This document shows positions 28,051 through 37,502 of a stretch of 64,000 bases of DNA, piece by piece (position 1 is the stretch's first letter; each line of letters opens with the position of its first letter). The translations under genes were made by a program, and so were the position numbers. Source of the DNA: Hymenobacter setariae (GTDB lineage: Bacteria > Bacteroidota > Bacteroidia > Cytophagales > Hymenobacteraceae). The DNA is taken from the NCBI RefSeq assembly GCF_007713685.1, contig NZ_VMRJ01000002.1, forward strand, positions 310,001-374,000. The letters are read 5' to 3'. The notes under the pieces are model-generated. The model did no database searches and was not told the DNA's origin. It saw only the letters and a list, made by a program, of their open reading frames with translations.

Positions 28051-28764
28051 ATGAACACGCACTTTTTCCCCGCTGGCGACCGCGGCCTTAAGGATATCGG
28101 CTGGCTGCAAAGCCATCTCACATTCAGCTTTGGTCCCTACGCCAACCCCGAGCGCAATGGGTTTGGTCTGCTCAAAGTCTTCAACGACGACTTTGTGGCG
28201 CCCGGCAAGGGCTTTGGCCTGCACGCGCACGCCAACATGGAAATCATTTCGGTGCTACTGGCCGGCACGATGAACCACAAGGATTCCCTAGGGTATTCGG
28301 AGGTGATTCCGGCCGGAGGCGTGCAGATAATGAGCGCCGGCTCGGGCCTGCGGCACGAAGAATACAACGTAGGCGATGATGAGGTAAACTTTTTGCAAAT
28401 CTGGATTGAGCCCAAGCTCCAAAACGTGACGCCGCGCTACCAGCGCCGCCAGTTTCCGGAAGAGCAGCGCGCCAATCAACTTACTACCATCGTGAGCAAT
28501 GAGGAGGGCACGGCACACTGCTGGATAAACCAGAATGCCAAGCTGTCCCTAGGTTATTACACGGAGGCACACAGCCTCGACTACAGCTTCGCGCCTGCCA
28601 ATAAGATGCTCTACGTGTTTGTCATCAGCGGCACGGTGCGCATAAACGACGAAGTACTGGGCCGCCGCGATGCCCTAGGTATCTGGAATACGCATGGCCC
28701 CGTGCACCTCGACTGCGCTGCCGATACGCGTTTCCTGCTCATCGAGGCACCTATCAATCACTAG
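28051..28764 (+). CDS. Pirin-family protein (cupin)
   Basis: A 237-residue two-cupin protein of the pirin family. Some members have quercetin 2,3-dioxygenase activity, and others are redox or stress proteins. The first cupin carries the metal-site pattern GFGLHAHANMEIIS and a His/Glu pair in GLRHEEYN. The C-terminal half is the shorter second cupin (FVISGTVRINDEVL). It is the first gene of a likely three-gene operon with a ring-cleaving dioxygenase and an esterase, preceded by palindromic half-sites and a clear -7 element. The native substrate is unknown; an electrophile or quinone response is inferred from the neighbours. Confidence 0.92.
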   Translation: MNTHFFPAGDRGLKDIGWLQSHLTFSFGPYANPERNGFGLLKVFNDDFVAPGKGFGLHAHANMEIISVLLAGTMNHKDSLGYSEVIPAGGVQIMSAGSGLRHEEYNVGDDEVNFLQIWIEPKLQNVTPRYQRRQFPEEQRANQLTTIVSNEEGTAHCWINQNAKLSLGYYTEAHSLDYSFAPANKMLYVFVISGTVRINDEVLGRRDALGIWNTHGPVHLDCAADTRFLLIEAPINH

Positions 28765-28826
28765 GTTCTAGGCAGGTTGCCACGAGCAACAAGCCGTCTA
28801 GTTAGCATAATAAGTTTTTGATTGTC

Positions 28827-29759
28827 ATGGAAAATAATATCCTAGGCCTGCATCATATCACGGCCATTGCCAGCAACGCTCAGCGCAATTTTAACTTCTA
28901 TACCAAGGTGTTGGGCCTGCGCTTCCTGAAGCGGACGGTTAATTTTGATGCGCCCGATACTTATCACTTCTACTTTGGCGATGAAGTAGGGTCGGCAGGC
29001 ACTATCCTCACGTTTTTCCCGTGGGAAAATATGACGCCCGGTCGCCGCGGCCCCGGCCAAGCCACCGAAATTGGCTATGCTGTGCCCAAAGGCAGCCTCG
29101 ACTTCTGGCAAAAGCGCTTCGAGGCCAATGGCGTGACCTACAATAAGCCCGCCGAGAAGTTTGGCGAGCGCTACCTCACCTTCCTCGACCCCGACGGCCT
29201 CAAGCTAGAGCTGACCGAAGTAGCCGACGACTCGCGCACGCCCTGGGCCACGGCCGACGTGAGCGCTGACGTAGCCACCCGCGGCTTCCACCACATTACG
29301 CTCACCCTGAGCGATGTGAAAGCCACTGCTGCGGTACTCACCGACGTATTTGGCTACCGGCTGGTGGCCCAGCATGTCAACCGCTTCCGCTACGCCACCG
29401 ATGCCCTAGGTACCGCTAACATCGTGGAACTGGTGGCTGCCCCCGGCGAGGCTCGTGGCCACGTAGCGGCCGGCTCGGTGCACCACGTAGCCTTCCGGGT
29501 GAAGGACGACGCCACCCAGCTGTACTTCCGCGACCTCTTGATTAAGAAGGGCTTCCAGGTAACGCCTCAGATTGACCGACAGTACTTCCACGCCATGTAC
29601 TTCCGCGAGCCGGGCGGCGTGCTGTTTGAAGTAGCCACCGACAACCCCGGCTTTATGGTCGATGAGCCGCTGGCCGAACTAGGTACCCACCTCATGCTGC
29701 CGCCACAGTACGAAAGCCAGCGCGCTGCCATTGAGGCGCACCTGCCGGTACTGGGCTAG
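28827..29759 (+). CDS. MhqO-like ring-cleaving dioxygenase (glyoxalase fold)
   Basis: A 310-residue vicinal-oxygen-chelate protein with two glyoxalase-fold halves. Each begins with a His pair (GLHHITAIA near residue 10 and GFHHITLTL near 155). The C-terminal metal ligand is expected in PGGVLFEVAT. It resembles the MhqO/MhqE ring-cleaving dioxygenases that Bacillus uses against hydroquinones and catechols, rather than lactoylglutathione lyase. The ATG at 28827 is preferred over an in-frame TTG at 28818. It follows the pirin gene by 62 bases. An esterase of the MhqD type follows, separated by a 24-bp-stem hairpin. Substrate specificity is inferred from the family. Confidence 0.88.
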   Translation: MENNILGLHHITAIASNAQRNFNFYTKVLGLRFLKRTVNFDAPDTYHFYFGDEVGSAGTILTFFPWENMTPGRRGPGQATEIGYAVPKGSLDFWQKRFEANGVTYNKPAEKFGERYLTFLDPDGLKLELTEVADDSRTPWATADVSADVATRGFHHITLTLSDVKATAAVLTDVFGYRLVAQHVNRFRYATDALGTANIVELVAAPGEARGHVAAGSVHHVAFRVKDDATQLYFRDLLIKKGFQVTPQIDRQYFHAMYFREPGGVLFEVATDNPGFMVDEPLAELGTHLMLPPQYESQRAAIEAHLPVLG

Positions 29760-29777
29760 CAATTGAATTTTAGTATC

Positions 29778-29845
29778 CAACACTAGACTGTCCTTACGAG
29801 CGCAGCAACCGCACCTGCTAAGCTCGTAAGGACAGTCTAGTGTTG
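29778..29845. terminator. Hairpin with 24-bp perfect stem before the esterase gene
   Basis: Arms 29778-29801 and 29822-29845 with a 20-base loop, ending 15 bases before the esterase ATG. There is no T-run. It could terminate, attenuate, or stabilise the mRNA between the dioxygenase and esterase genes. Confidence 0.6.
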
Positions 29846-29860
29846 CACAAAGTATTAAGT

Positions 29861-30502
29861 ATGAATTATTCTGCTTTTCAGCCGCTCACTTATATCTACC
29901 AGCCCACGCCCGGGGCAATGCGCACTTTGCTACTACTGCACGGCACGGGTGGCGACGAGCGCGACTTGCTGCCGCTGGCCGCTCATTTCGGCTCCGACTT
30001 TAATGTGCTAAGTGTGCGTGGCAATGTGCAGGAAGGTGGCATGCCGCGGTTTTTTCGCCGCCTAGGTATGGGTGTGTTCGATGAGGCCGATGTAGTGTTT
30101 CGCACCCACGAGCTGGCCGATTTTATAGGCAAGGTGGCCGCGCAAGAAGGGTTCGACCCCGCACAAATTATTGCCGTGGGATATTCCAACGGGGCCAATA
30201 TTGCAGGCGGCTTACTGATGCTTTACCCCGGCCTGCTGGCGGGCGCAGTGCTGTGGCGGCCTATGCAACCCCTGGTGCAAGAGGTGCCCGCGTTTGAGAC
30301 GCCACGCCCAGTGCCAGTGTACTTCGCGGCCGGCCAGCACGACCCTACCGTGCGCCCCGCTGCTACTGAAGCTTACGCTGCTTTGCTGGCGCAAGGCGGC
30401 TACCAGCTCACGCGGCGCGATGCACCTACTGGCCACAACCTCACGCAGGCTGACCTCACCGGTGCCGTAGCGTGGATGGCTGCGAACTTTCCGGCGGCCT
30501 AG
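29861..30502 (+). CDS. Alpha/beta hydrolase, carboxylesterase/MhqD-like
   Basis: A 213-residue serine hydrolase of the phospholipase/carboxylesterase family. It has the oxyanion segment LLLHGTGGDERD (about 24-35), the nucleophile elbow VGYSNGAN, the acid in GQHDPTV and the catalytic His in PTGHNL. MhqD hydrolases stand beside MhqO-type dioxygenases in quinone-resistance operons, which matches this location. An in-frame GTG at 29840 would place the start inside the hairpin; the ATG at 29861 is preferred. It is the last gene of the likely detoxification operon. Substrate unknown. Confidence 0.88.
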   Translation: MNYSAFQPLTYIYQPTPGAMRTLLLLHGTGGDERDLLPLAAHFGSDFNVLSVRGNVQEGGMPRFFRRLGMGVFDEADVVFRTHELADFIGKVAAQEGFDPAQIIAVGYSNGANIAGGLLMLYPGLLAGAVLWRPMQPLVQEVPAFETPRPVPVYFAAGQHDPTVRPAATEAYAALLAQGGYQLTRRDAPTGHNLTQADLTGAVAWMAANFPAA

Positions 30503-30545
30503 GCAGCTCGCCGCCGTAGGCTGAGAGGCAATATATTGCGCGTCT

Positions 30546-32393
30546 ATGCGCTACTCTTTACGGCCTCGCTCACTTGCTACATGGTTGCTTTGCTGGCTCA
30601 CCGCCAGCTACCTAGGTGCCTTCACGTGCCAAGGGCAGCCCCAAGCTGCCCGCCCGCCCGCGCTGACTACCACCCGCGTGGCAGTGCTGCGCAATGAAGG
30701 AGAGCTGCTTCCGCTGCAGCGCCTCGACACGTTGCGGCTGGCTACAATACAGGCACGAGTCCGGCCCGAGCGCAAAGCATTTGACTTCAGCTGGTACCTC
30801 GCGCAGGATGTGCGCGACTACGCGCCTACCATCTCGGTAGTAGGGCCTAGGTCGGCCGATGCAACTCAGCTTCGTCGATGCAACCTCTTGCTGCTGGCCT
30901 TGCCCGAAGGCGGCGCTCACGACCGGGCGGTGGTGCGCCAACTGCTGGCACTGCGCAAAAAGCTAGTAGTGCTTGTATTTGATAGCACAGCACTGGCTAC
31001 ACTGCCCGAACTGCGCCAAGCTGCGGCCGTGGTGTTGGTGAAAGAGCGTAGCATGAAAGCTTGCAACCAGGCCGTACAAGTAATTTTTGGGGGGATGGGC
31101 GCAGCGGGGCAAGTATCGCTTGCAGTAGCCCAGGCGGGCCTAGGGCCGGCGCAACCCACACGTGGCGGGCTGCGCCTAGCCTATGCTTCGCCGCGGGCAG
31201 CGGGCCTGCGCACTGATTTGCCCGAACTGGTCGATTCGCTCATGAAGCAAGCGCTAGAGGCAGGTGCTTTTCCGGGCGGGCAAGTGATTGTGGCGCGGCA
31301 CGGCGTAGTTGCCCTTAACCGCAGCTATGGGGTGCAGCAATTACCGCCCACCCCTCAACCGGTGCCAGTACTCAATAGTACGCTTTACGATTTTGCGTCG
31401 CTCACCAAGATAATGGCCGCGCTGCCGGCTCTTATGCGCCTGCAAGACCTAGGGCTGTTTGGACCCGACTACACAATGGGCGCGCTGTTTGACTTCTTGA
31501 AAGGAACGGACAAGCAAGACCTGCGCCTGCGCGACGTGCTGGCGCACCAGGCGCGGCTCAAGCCCTTCATTCCCTTCTGGCAGAGTTATGTGCAGCCCGA
31601 TGGCCGCTTACAGCCGCAGTTTTTTCGGCCCGACTCGTCGGCGCAGTTTCCGCTGCCAGTAGGCCAGAGGCTGTGGGGCAGCCGGGCACTGCCGAGCCGC
31701 ATTTACCAGGGCGTAGCCACGTCGCCGCTCAATGCCCAGCCGGGCTACGTGTACTCCGACTTTTCCTTTATGCTGTACCCGTACTACGTGCAGCAAGCCA
31801 CTGGCCTGCCGCTCGACCGGTTTCTGGAAAAGGAAATTTACGGGCCCCTAGGTGCCGGTACGCTGGGTTTTAACCCGCTACGGCGCTTCCCTTTGAGCCG
31901 CATTGCCCCCACCGAGTACGACTCGCTGTTTCGCAAAAAGCTGGTGCACGGCACTGTGCACGATGAAAACGCCGCTATGCTGGGCGGTGTAAGCGGCCAC
32001 GCGGGGCTCTTTGGCACCGCCAATGACTTAGCCAAGCTGGTACAGCTTTTCTTGTGGCAGGGGCGTTACGGTGGGCAGCAGCTTATCAAGACCGAAACGC
32101 TAACTGAGTATACAAGCTGCCAGTTTTGCCCTACCAACCGCCGGGCCCTAGGCTTCGATAAGCCCGACCCGAAGAACCCCGCCCTCAACGCAGCGCGCAG
32201 CGCCAGCCCGCGCAGCTACGGCCACACGGGCTTTACGGGCACGTATTTCTGGGTCGAGCCCGACCAAGATTTATTCGTGATTCTGCTCACCAACCGCGTC
32301 AACCCTACGCGCCGCAACGGCAAACTCGGCGAGCTTGGGGTGCGCTCGGCGCTGTTGCAGCTAGCCATTGAGAGTGCCCTACCGGGGCAGTAG
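30546..32393 (+). CDS. Serine hydrolase fused to a GH3 C-terminal-like domain
   Basis: A 615-residue exported protein. A signal-like N-terminus is followed, at about 40-200, by a region resembling the C-terminal domain of family 3 glycoside hydrolases (VAVLRNEGELLPLQ, VSVVGPRSAD, VVLVFDSTAL). Residues 215-610 form a beta-lactamase/class C-type domain with nucleophile SLTK (Ser285/Lys288), YSD (403-405, usually YxN) and HTG (560-562, usually KTG). Bacteroidota often encode a full GH3 plus serine-hydrolase fusion of about 1000 residues. Here the GH3 catalytic domain is absent, yet a leader peptide is present. An esterase or peptidase acting on cell-wall material is possible. The substrate is unknown. 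Confidence 0.82.
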   Translation: MRYSLRPRSLATWLLCWLTASYLGAFTCQGQPQAARPPALTTTRVAVLRNEGELLPLQRLDTLRLATIQARVRPERKAFDFSWYLAQDVRDYAPTISVVGPRSADATQLRRCNLLLLALPEGGAHDRAVVRQLLALRKKLVVLVFDSTALATLPELRQAAAVVLVKERSMKACNQAVQVIFGGMGAAGQVSLAVAQAGLGPAQPTRGGLRLAYASPRAAGLRTDLPELVDSLMKQALEAGAFPGGQVIVARHGVVALNRSYGVQQLPPTPQPVPVLNSTLYDFASLTKIMAALPALMRLQDLGLFGPDYTMGALFDFLKGTDKQDLRLRDVLAHQARLKPFIPFWQSYVQPDGRLQPQFFRPDSSAQFPLPVGQRLWGSRALPSRIYQGVATSPLNAQPGYVYSDFSFMLYPYYVQQATGLPLDRFLEKEIYGPLGAGTLGFNPLRRFPLSRIAPTEYDSLFRKKLVHGTVHDENAAMLGGVSGHAGLFGTANDLAKLVQLFLWQGRYGGQQLIKTETLTEYTSCQFCPTNRRALGFDKPDPKNPALNAARSASPRSYGHTGFTGTYFWVEPDQDLFVILLTNRVNPTRRNGKLGELGVRSALLQLAIESALPGQ

Positions 32394-32635
32394 CCCTAGG
32401 GTAGATACTTACTTACAAAGCGGGTGAGGGGCTCTGGCGCCCGCGTGGAAGGACATTACGGCTGCGTTATCAAAAATTATGTGCACATTTATGCTGCTTA
32501 CCAAGCTGGTGATGTGGCCTAATGTGTAGGAGATAAATGTTTGCTGATTAAGTGTTTGTTTTAGTTTAGTGGGTGCATCTGAACGGTATTTATGCCGCGC
32601 TTCTTTTCCTTATTTCCTTCTTTTTTCCTGTTTCC

Positions 32636-35600
32636 ATGAAGAAATTTTACTGGCTACCATTTGCATTGCTGCCAGGTGCGCTAGTGGCGCCTCCCGGCCA
32701 CGCGCAAACTGCCCCCGGTGCGGCGGCCCCAGCCCCGGCTGGCACCATCACCGGGGTGGTGCGGCAATCGACCGACCGCACCCCACTGCCCGGTGTGAAC
32801 GTGATAGTGAAGGGCACCAATAATGGCACTGCCACCGATGCTAATGGGCGCTACACACTCAGCGGCGTGCCCGCCGAGGCTACGCTGGTGTTCAGCTTTG
32901 TGAGCTACGTGTCGGTAGAGCGCCGCGCCGATGGCAGCGCCCTCGACGTGACGCTAGCCGCCGACGCTCGCGACCTCGACGAGGTTGTAGTACTGGGCTA
33001 CGGCATCAAGCAAGAGCGGCGCGACCTCGTGACGGCCGTGCAGGAAGTAACCAGTAAAGACATCATCGACTCGCGCCAGCCCAACATCGTCAATGCGTTG
33101 CAGGGTAAAGTGGCGGGCGTCAACATCACCTCGTCGGGCGGCGGGGCGGGTGAAGGGGCTAGCATCGTCATTCGGGGCGGCACCTCGCTCGATGGCGACA
33201 ACCAGCCGCTGTTTGTCATCGACGGGATGATAATGGACAACTCGTCTTTTCAGGAAAGCACGGCGCCGGGAGGCGGCTCGGCCTTCAACGGCCTCCTAGG
33301 TCGCTCGGTGGGAGCCTCTAACCGCGCTGGTGACCTCAACCCCGAAGACATCGCCTCCATGACGGTGCTAAAGGGGCCGGCCGCTGCCGCGCTCTACGGC
33401 CTGCGGGCGGCTAATGGTGCTGTGGTTATCACGACCAAGAAGGGCCAGGCTGGCCGCACACAGCTCAACTTCCGCAGCCAGGTGTCGGTAGATGAGGTGA
33501 ACCGACTGCCCAAGATGCAGGACCAATACGCACAGGGGTCCGATGGTATTGCCAGCGGTAATGCCCGCACCTCGTTTGGGCCACGCTTCCAACCCGGCCA
33601 GCCCATCTACGACAACCTAGGGGATTTCTTTCGCAAGGGGTATTCCTACCAGAATTTCGTGAACATGTCGGGCGGCTCCGACAAGGTTAGCTTCTTCGCC
33701 TCGGCCTCCAACTTGCAGCAAACCGGCGTCACGCCCCAAAGCAAGTACGACAAGACCACCGTGCGCTTGTCGGGCTCGGCCCAGATTTCGCCCAAGTTCA
33801 GTGTCACTGGTTCGGCACAGTACCTCAACTCGGGTGCCACGCGCCCGCTGCAAGGGCCGGGCCTGCTCACTACGGCGGGCACCAGCTCGGGGGGCTTCAT
33901 GCTGAGCCTACTAAATTGGCCGCGCAATGACGATGCTCGCAATTACCTCAACCCCGATGGGAGCCGCCGCCGCCTGCTGCCCATAGGCAGCGGCCTCGAT
34001 GCCGACGCCGACAACCCATATTGGAGCGCCGAGCGCAATCCGCAAACCGACCGCACCAACCGTTTTGTAGGCAACGTGCAACTGAGCTTCTCGCCTGTGA
34101 AATGGCTGACGCTAAGCCATAACCTTGGCACCGACTGGTACACCTCGCGTAGTACATCGGTGCGGGCCGTGGGCACCTCGCAGGCTAGCAACCAGAATGG
34201 CGGCATTGCCGAAACCGTAGACCAGAACCGCGTGACGACGGCCACTACACTGGCTACATTCTCGCACGAGTTTGGCGAGAAGCTGCGTGGCTCATTCATC
34301 CTAGGTAATACTATCGAGGAAAACCGCGATGAAGCGGTTGATTACCAAGGCCTGATTTTTCAAAACCCGAACTTTATCGGTCTCAACAATACGGTGACGC
34401 GTAGCGCCTTGCAGCGCGACTCGAAGCGCCACCTCATCGGCAATTTTGCCCGCTTATCGGCCAGCCTCTTCGACCAGGTGACGGTGGAGCTGCAAGCCCG
34501 CTACGACCAATCGTCGACCCTGCCGCGGCCCGACGAGGGCAAGGTATTCGGCAAGGGCTTTCTGTATGGCTCGGCGGCGGCCGGCTACGAGTTTACCAAG
34601 GTCCTAGGTCTCGACCAGAACCCTATCCTGAACTATGGAAAGATTCGCGCCAGTGTGGCCGAGGTGGGCCGCGACACTGGCCCCTACCGCGTGCTTTCGC
34701 CGCTCACTACCAACACGTACATCGGCGGTGGCTTCCGCAACGATTTCTATGGCTCTAACCCTCTGTTGAAGCCCGAGCGCACTCGCACCTACGAAGCTGG
34801 CATCAACTTGCAGTTCTTCAAAAATCGGCTCAGCTTCGATTTCAACTACTACCGCTCGCGCACTGTTGACCAGCTTATTGCGCCCCGCGTAAGCCAAGCT
34901 ACGGGCTTTATTTTGCAGTATATCAATGGCGGCGTAGTGACCAATGAAGGCCAGGAAATCAGTCTCAGCGGCACACCAGTACGCACCAGCTCGGGCTTCA
35001 ACTGGGACATCCTGCTCAACTTCTACCACAACACTAACAGAGTCGAGAGCCTGCCCTCGCCGCTGACAGTGGTGTACCAGTCCGATACCTTTATCACGAA
35101 CGTGCACGAGGGTGGCGCCTTCCCCGGTAAGCCCATTTCGGGTATTGCTGCTACCGATTTTGTGCGCGTTAATGACCCTAGCAGCCCCTACAATGGGCAA
35201 GTAGTCATCAACGCTAACACGGGCTTCCCCACCGTCAATTCCAACTTTGTGTACGCCGGCAACCGGGCGCCTCGCTTCACTACGCAGCTTACCAACACGT
35301 TTGCTTACAAAGGATTATCGCTAAGTACGCTGTTTGACTTCCGCGTGGGCGGTGTAGTGGTCAATGGCAACGACTACTACCAGACTACAGTGGGCACTTC
35401 CAATCGCACCCTCGACCGCTATAAAACGGTGGTATTCGATGGCGTAGTCGCCACGCGCGATGCTAGTGGCAATACCACCTACGCGCCGAACACTCGCCCT
35501 ACCGAACTGACTCAGAACTACTATACGTCGGTGCTCGGCACGGTAGGCACGCCTTTTATCGAAGATGGCTCGTGGGCACGCCTGCGTTACGTCACGCTAA

Positions 35601-35827
35601 GCTATGCCTTGCCTACCCGTTGGCTAGGGGGCAGCAGCTCCTTCTTGAAAGGTATCGAGCTAAGCGTGACTGGCCGCAATCTCGTGCTTCTCACCAAGTA
35701 CACCGGTGCCGACCCCGAAACGGCGTCGGCCGGGGCGGGCGTGCGCGGCGGCGGCTCGGGTGGCATCGACTACGGCAACATCCCCGCCACCCGCGGCGTG
35801 GACATGGGCCTACGGGTTAATTTCTAA
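32636..35827 (+). CDS. SusC/RagA-family TonB-linked outer-membrane transporter
   Basis: A 1063-residue outer-membrane protein. After the signal peptide (cleavage near GHAQT) comes a carboxypeptidase-regulatory-like domain (GVVRQSTDRTPLPGVNV, then TDANGRYTLSGV), then the SusC box DLDEVVVLGYG, the plug (LQGKVAGVNI, then GMIMDNSSF) and a large beta-barrel ending in the C-terminal Phe of LRVNF. It imports a ligand captured by its SusD partner, driven by TonB. The ATG at 32636 gives a standard leader; the longer frame starts at a GTG at 32573. The SusD-like gene follows after 74 bases. No glycosidase, sigma factor or sensor adjoins it, so the ligand is unknown. Confidence 0.95.
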   Translation: MKKFYWLPFALLPGALVAPPGHAQTAPGAAAPAPAGTITGVVRQSTDRTPLPGVNVIVKGTNNGTATDANGRYTLSGVPAEATLVFSFVSYVSVERRADGSALDVTLAADARDLDEVVVLGYGIKQERRDLVTAVQEVTSKDIIDSRQPNIVNALQGKVAGVNITSSGGGAGEGASIVIRGGTSLDGDNQPLFVIDGMIMDNSSFQESTAPGGGSAFNGLLGRSVGASNRAGDLNPEDIASMTVLKGPAAAALYGLRAANGAVVITTKKGQAGRTQLNFRSQVSVDEVNRLPKMQDQYAQGSDGIASGNARTSFGPRFQPGQPIYDNLGDFFRKGYSYQNFVNMSGGSDKVSFFASASNLQQTGVTPQSKYDKTTVRLSGSAQISPKFSVTGSAQYLNSGATRPLQGPGLLTTAGTSSGGFMLSLLNWPRNDDARNYLNPDGSRRRLLPIGSGLDADADNPYWSAERNPQTDRTNRFVGNVQLSFSPVKWLTLSHNLGTDWYTSRSTSVRAVGTSQASNQNGGIAETVDQNRVTTATTLATFSHEFGEKLRGSFILGNTIEENRDEAVDYQGLIFQNPNFIGLNNTVTRSALQRDSKRHLIGNFARLSASLFDQVTVELQARYDQSSTLPRPDEGKVFGKGFLYGSAAAGYEFTKVLGLDQNPILNYGKIRASVAEVGRDTGPYRVLSPLTTNTYIGGGFRNDFYGSNPLLKPERTRTYEAGINLQFFKNRLSFDFNYYRSRTVDQLIAPRVSQATGFILQYINGGVVTNEGQEISLSGTPVRTSSGFNWDILLNFYHNTNRVESLPSPLTVVYQSDTFITNVHEGGAFPGKPISGIAATDFVRVNDPSSPYNGQVVINANTGFPTVNSNFVYAGNRAPRFTTQLTNTFAYKGLSLSTLFDFRVGGVVVNGNDYYQTTVGTSNRTLDRYKTVVFDGVVATRDASGNTTYAPNTRPTELTQNYYTSVLGTVGTPFIEDGSWARLRYVTLSYALPTRWLGGSSSFLKGIELSVTGRNLVLLTKYTGADPETASAGAGVRGGGSGGIDYGNIPATRGVDMGLRVNF

Positions 35828-35901
35828 CTGCCTAGGGTCTGAAGCACGAGGCTTGCCGCGAGGCAAGACCGGGCAGACCCACTGCAATAGCTTCTTCTTA
35901 A

Positions 35902-37476
35902 ATGAAAAAATATCTTCTCCTCCTCGGGCTGTGTAGCGCTGGTCTGGCGCTGACGTCGTGCGAGAAATACCTCGACGTTAACAATAACCCAAACAACCCC
36001 GTCGTCTCGACGCCCAACTTCCTGCTGCCGGGTATCATTTCTAATGGCATTCAAACGCAGATGTTCACGGCGCTGCGCACGCCCTACATCACGCAGTATG
36101 TGGTGAGCCGCACCGCCAATAGCGGCGGTAATGAGCAATACTACTTTACCAATGCTCAGAGTACTAACACGTTCAATTATTCTTACTTCCAGTCGGGCGG
36201 TAACATTCCGCCCATGATAGCGGCCGCGCAGGCCGAAGGCTCGGTGTACTACGTGGGTGCGGGTAAGATTATGCAGGCGCTCATCCTGGCCCACGCCACC
36301 GATATGCTCGGCGACGTGCCCTACTCCGAAGCCTACCAAGGCGGTAATAACTACACGCCCAAATACGATTCGCAGCAGCAGATTTACGCCACCATCAACC
36401 AGCTCTGCGACGAAGGCATCGTAGAAATGCAAAAGCCTGCTTCGGCCAACGTGCGGCCGTTGTACAGCACAGCTCCCAGCGAAAGCGGCGATATTCTATA
36501 TAAAGGCGACGTTAGCAAGTGGGTCCGTTTGGCTTATTCACTGAAAGCACGCCAAGCCCAGCACCTTACTAAAAAGCAGAACTATGACCCTGCTGCGGTG
36601 CTGGCCCTTTGTGATAAAGGCTTCACCTCTAGCGCCGACGATGCCCAACTAAACTATCAGGTGCCGGTGTTGCCCCTCGCTAACACGACCAATATCTTTG
36701 GTCCTACGCGGGCGAACTTTGGCGGGGCTACTTTCACGACCAACGTGGTGAAGTACCTGAATGGGACGACGTATCCTGGCGTAGTAGACCCACGCTGGGG
36801 CATCTTAGTGCCTACTACCAGTACTGGCGTTGACCCTGGCATTGGCACTGCAGCCGTTAATACGGGCATCAATGTCACGCCTGGCGTCACGCCGGCCGTC
36901 ACCGACTTCTACGGTAGTTGGTATGCCCGCGACCTAGGGTACTTCGAAGTCATCACCTACCACGAGTTGAAGTTCATTGAGGCCGAAGCTGCCTTCCGAG
37001 CGGGCAATTTGCAGCGGGCCTACGACGCCCTGCGAGCAGGAGTGCGGGCGCACATGGCTAAAGTTGGGGTAGGGGGTACTTACTCACCGCCACCAGTGAC
37101 GTTCCCCACCATCACCGCCGCCCAAATAAATACCTACCTAGCCTCGGCGGCCATGCCCCAATCGCCTTCGGCGGTTACACTGCCTCAGATAATGCAGCAG
37201 AAATACCTAGCGATGTTCCTCAATCCTGACGTGTGGTCGGACCTGCGGCGCCTAGATTTTCGGTCGGATATCTACGTCAACTTCGTGTATCCCTCCCGCG
37301 CCAATCCGGTGCTAGCAGCTGGTACTACAGCTACCACGCGCTTCCCACGGCGCCTGCTACCCGGTGCCACTGAGGTCACTTACAATCCGTCCGCCATTGC
37401 CAAGCTCTTCAGCGATGCTGGTGCAACTGCCAACGATGACTATGTCACTAAACCACTGTGGTTTGACATGCCCTAG
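35902..37476 (+). CDS. SusD/RagB-family outer-membrane lipoprotein
   Basis: A 524-residue surface lipoprotein with lipobox ALTSC (Cys20), then EKYLDVNNNPNNP, which is typical of the SusD-like_2 subgroup. TPR-like helices follow (VYYVGAGKIMQALILAHATDMLGDVPYSEA). The C-terminal part contains the PQIMQQKYLAMFLNPDVWSDLRR pattern seen in this subgroup. It forms a lid on the SusC-type transporter encoded directly upstream and captures the ligand. A small lipoprotein gene follows after 26 bases. The ligand cannot be predicted. Confidence 0.93.
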   Translation: MKKYLLLLGLCSAGLALTSCEKYLDVNNNPNNPVVSTPNFLLPGIISNGIQTQMFTALRTPYITQYVVSRTANSGGNEQYYFTNAQSTNTFNYSYFQSGGNIPPMIAAAQAEGSVYYVGAGKIMQALILAHATDMLGDVPYSEAYQGGNNYTPKYDSQQQIYATINQLCDEGIVEMQKPASANVRPLYSTAPSESGDILYKGDVSKWVRLAYSLKARQAQHLTKKQNYDPAAVLALCDKGFTSSADDAQLNYQVPVLPLANTTNIFGPTRANFGGATFTTNVVKYLNGTTYPGVVDPRWGILVPTTSTGVDPGIGTAAVNTGINVTPGVTPAVTDFYGSWYARDLGYFEVITYHELKFIEAEAAFRAGNLQRAYDALRAGVRAHMAKVGVGGTYSPPPVTFPTITAAQINTYLASAAMPQSPSAVTLPQIMQQKYLAMFLNPDVWSDLRRLDFRSDIYVNFVYPSRANPVLAAGTTATTRFPRRLLPGATEVTYNPSAIAKLFSDAGATANDDYVTKPLWFDMP

Positions 37477-37502
37477 GTCCCCACTTTTTAATTGAGCTAT
37501 TT

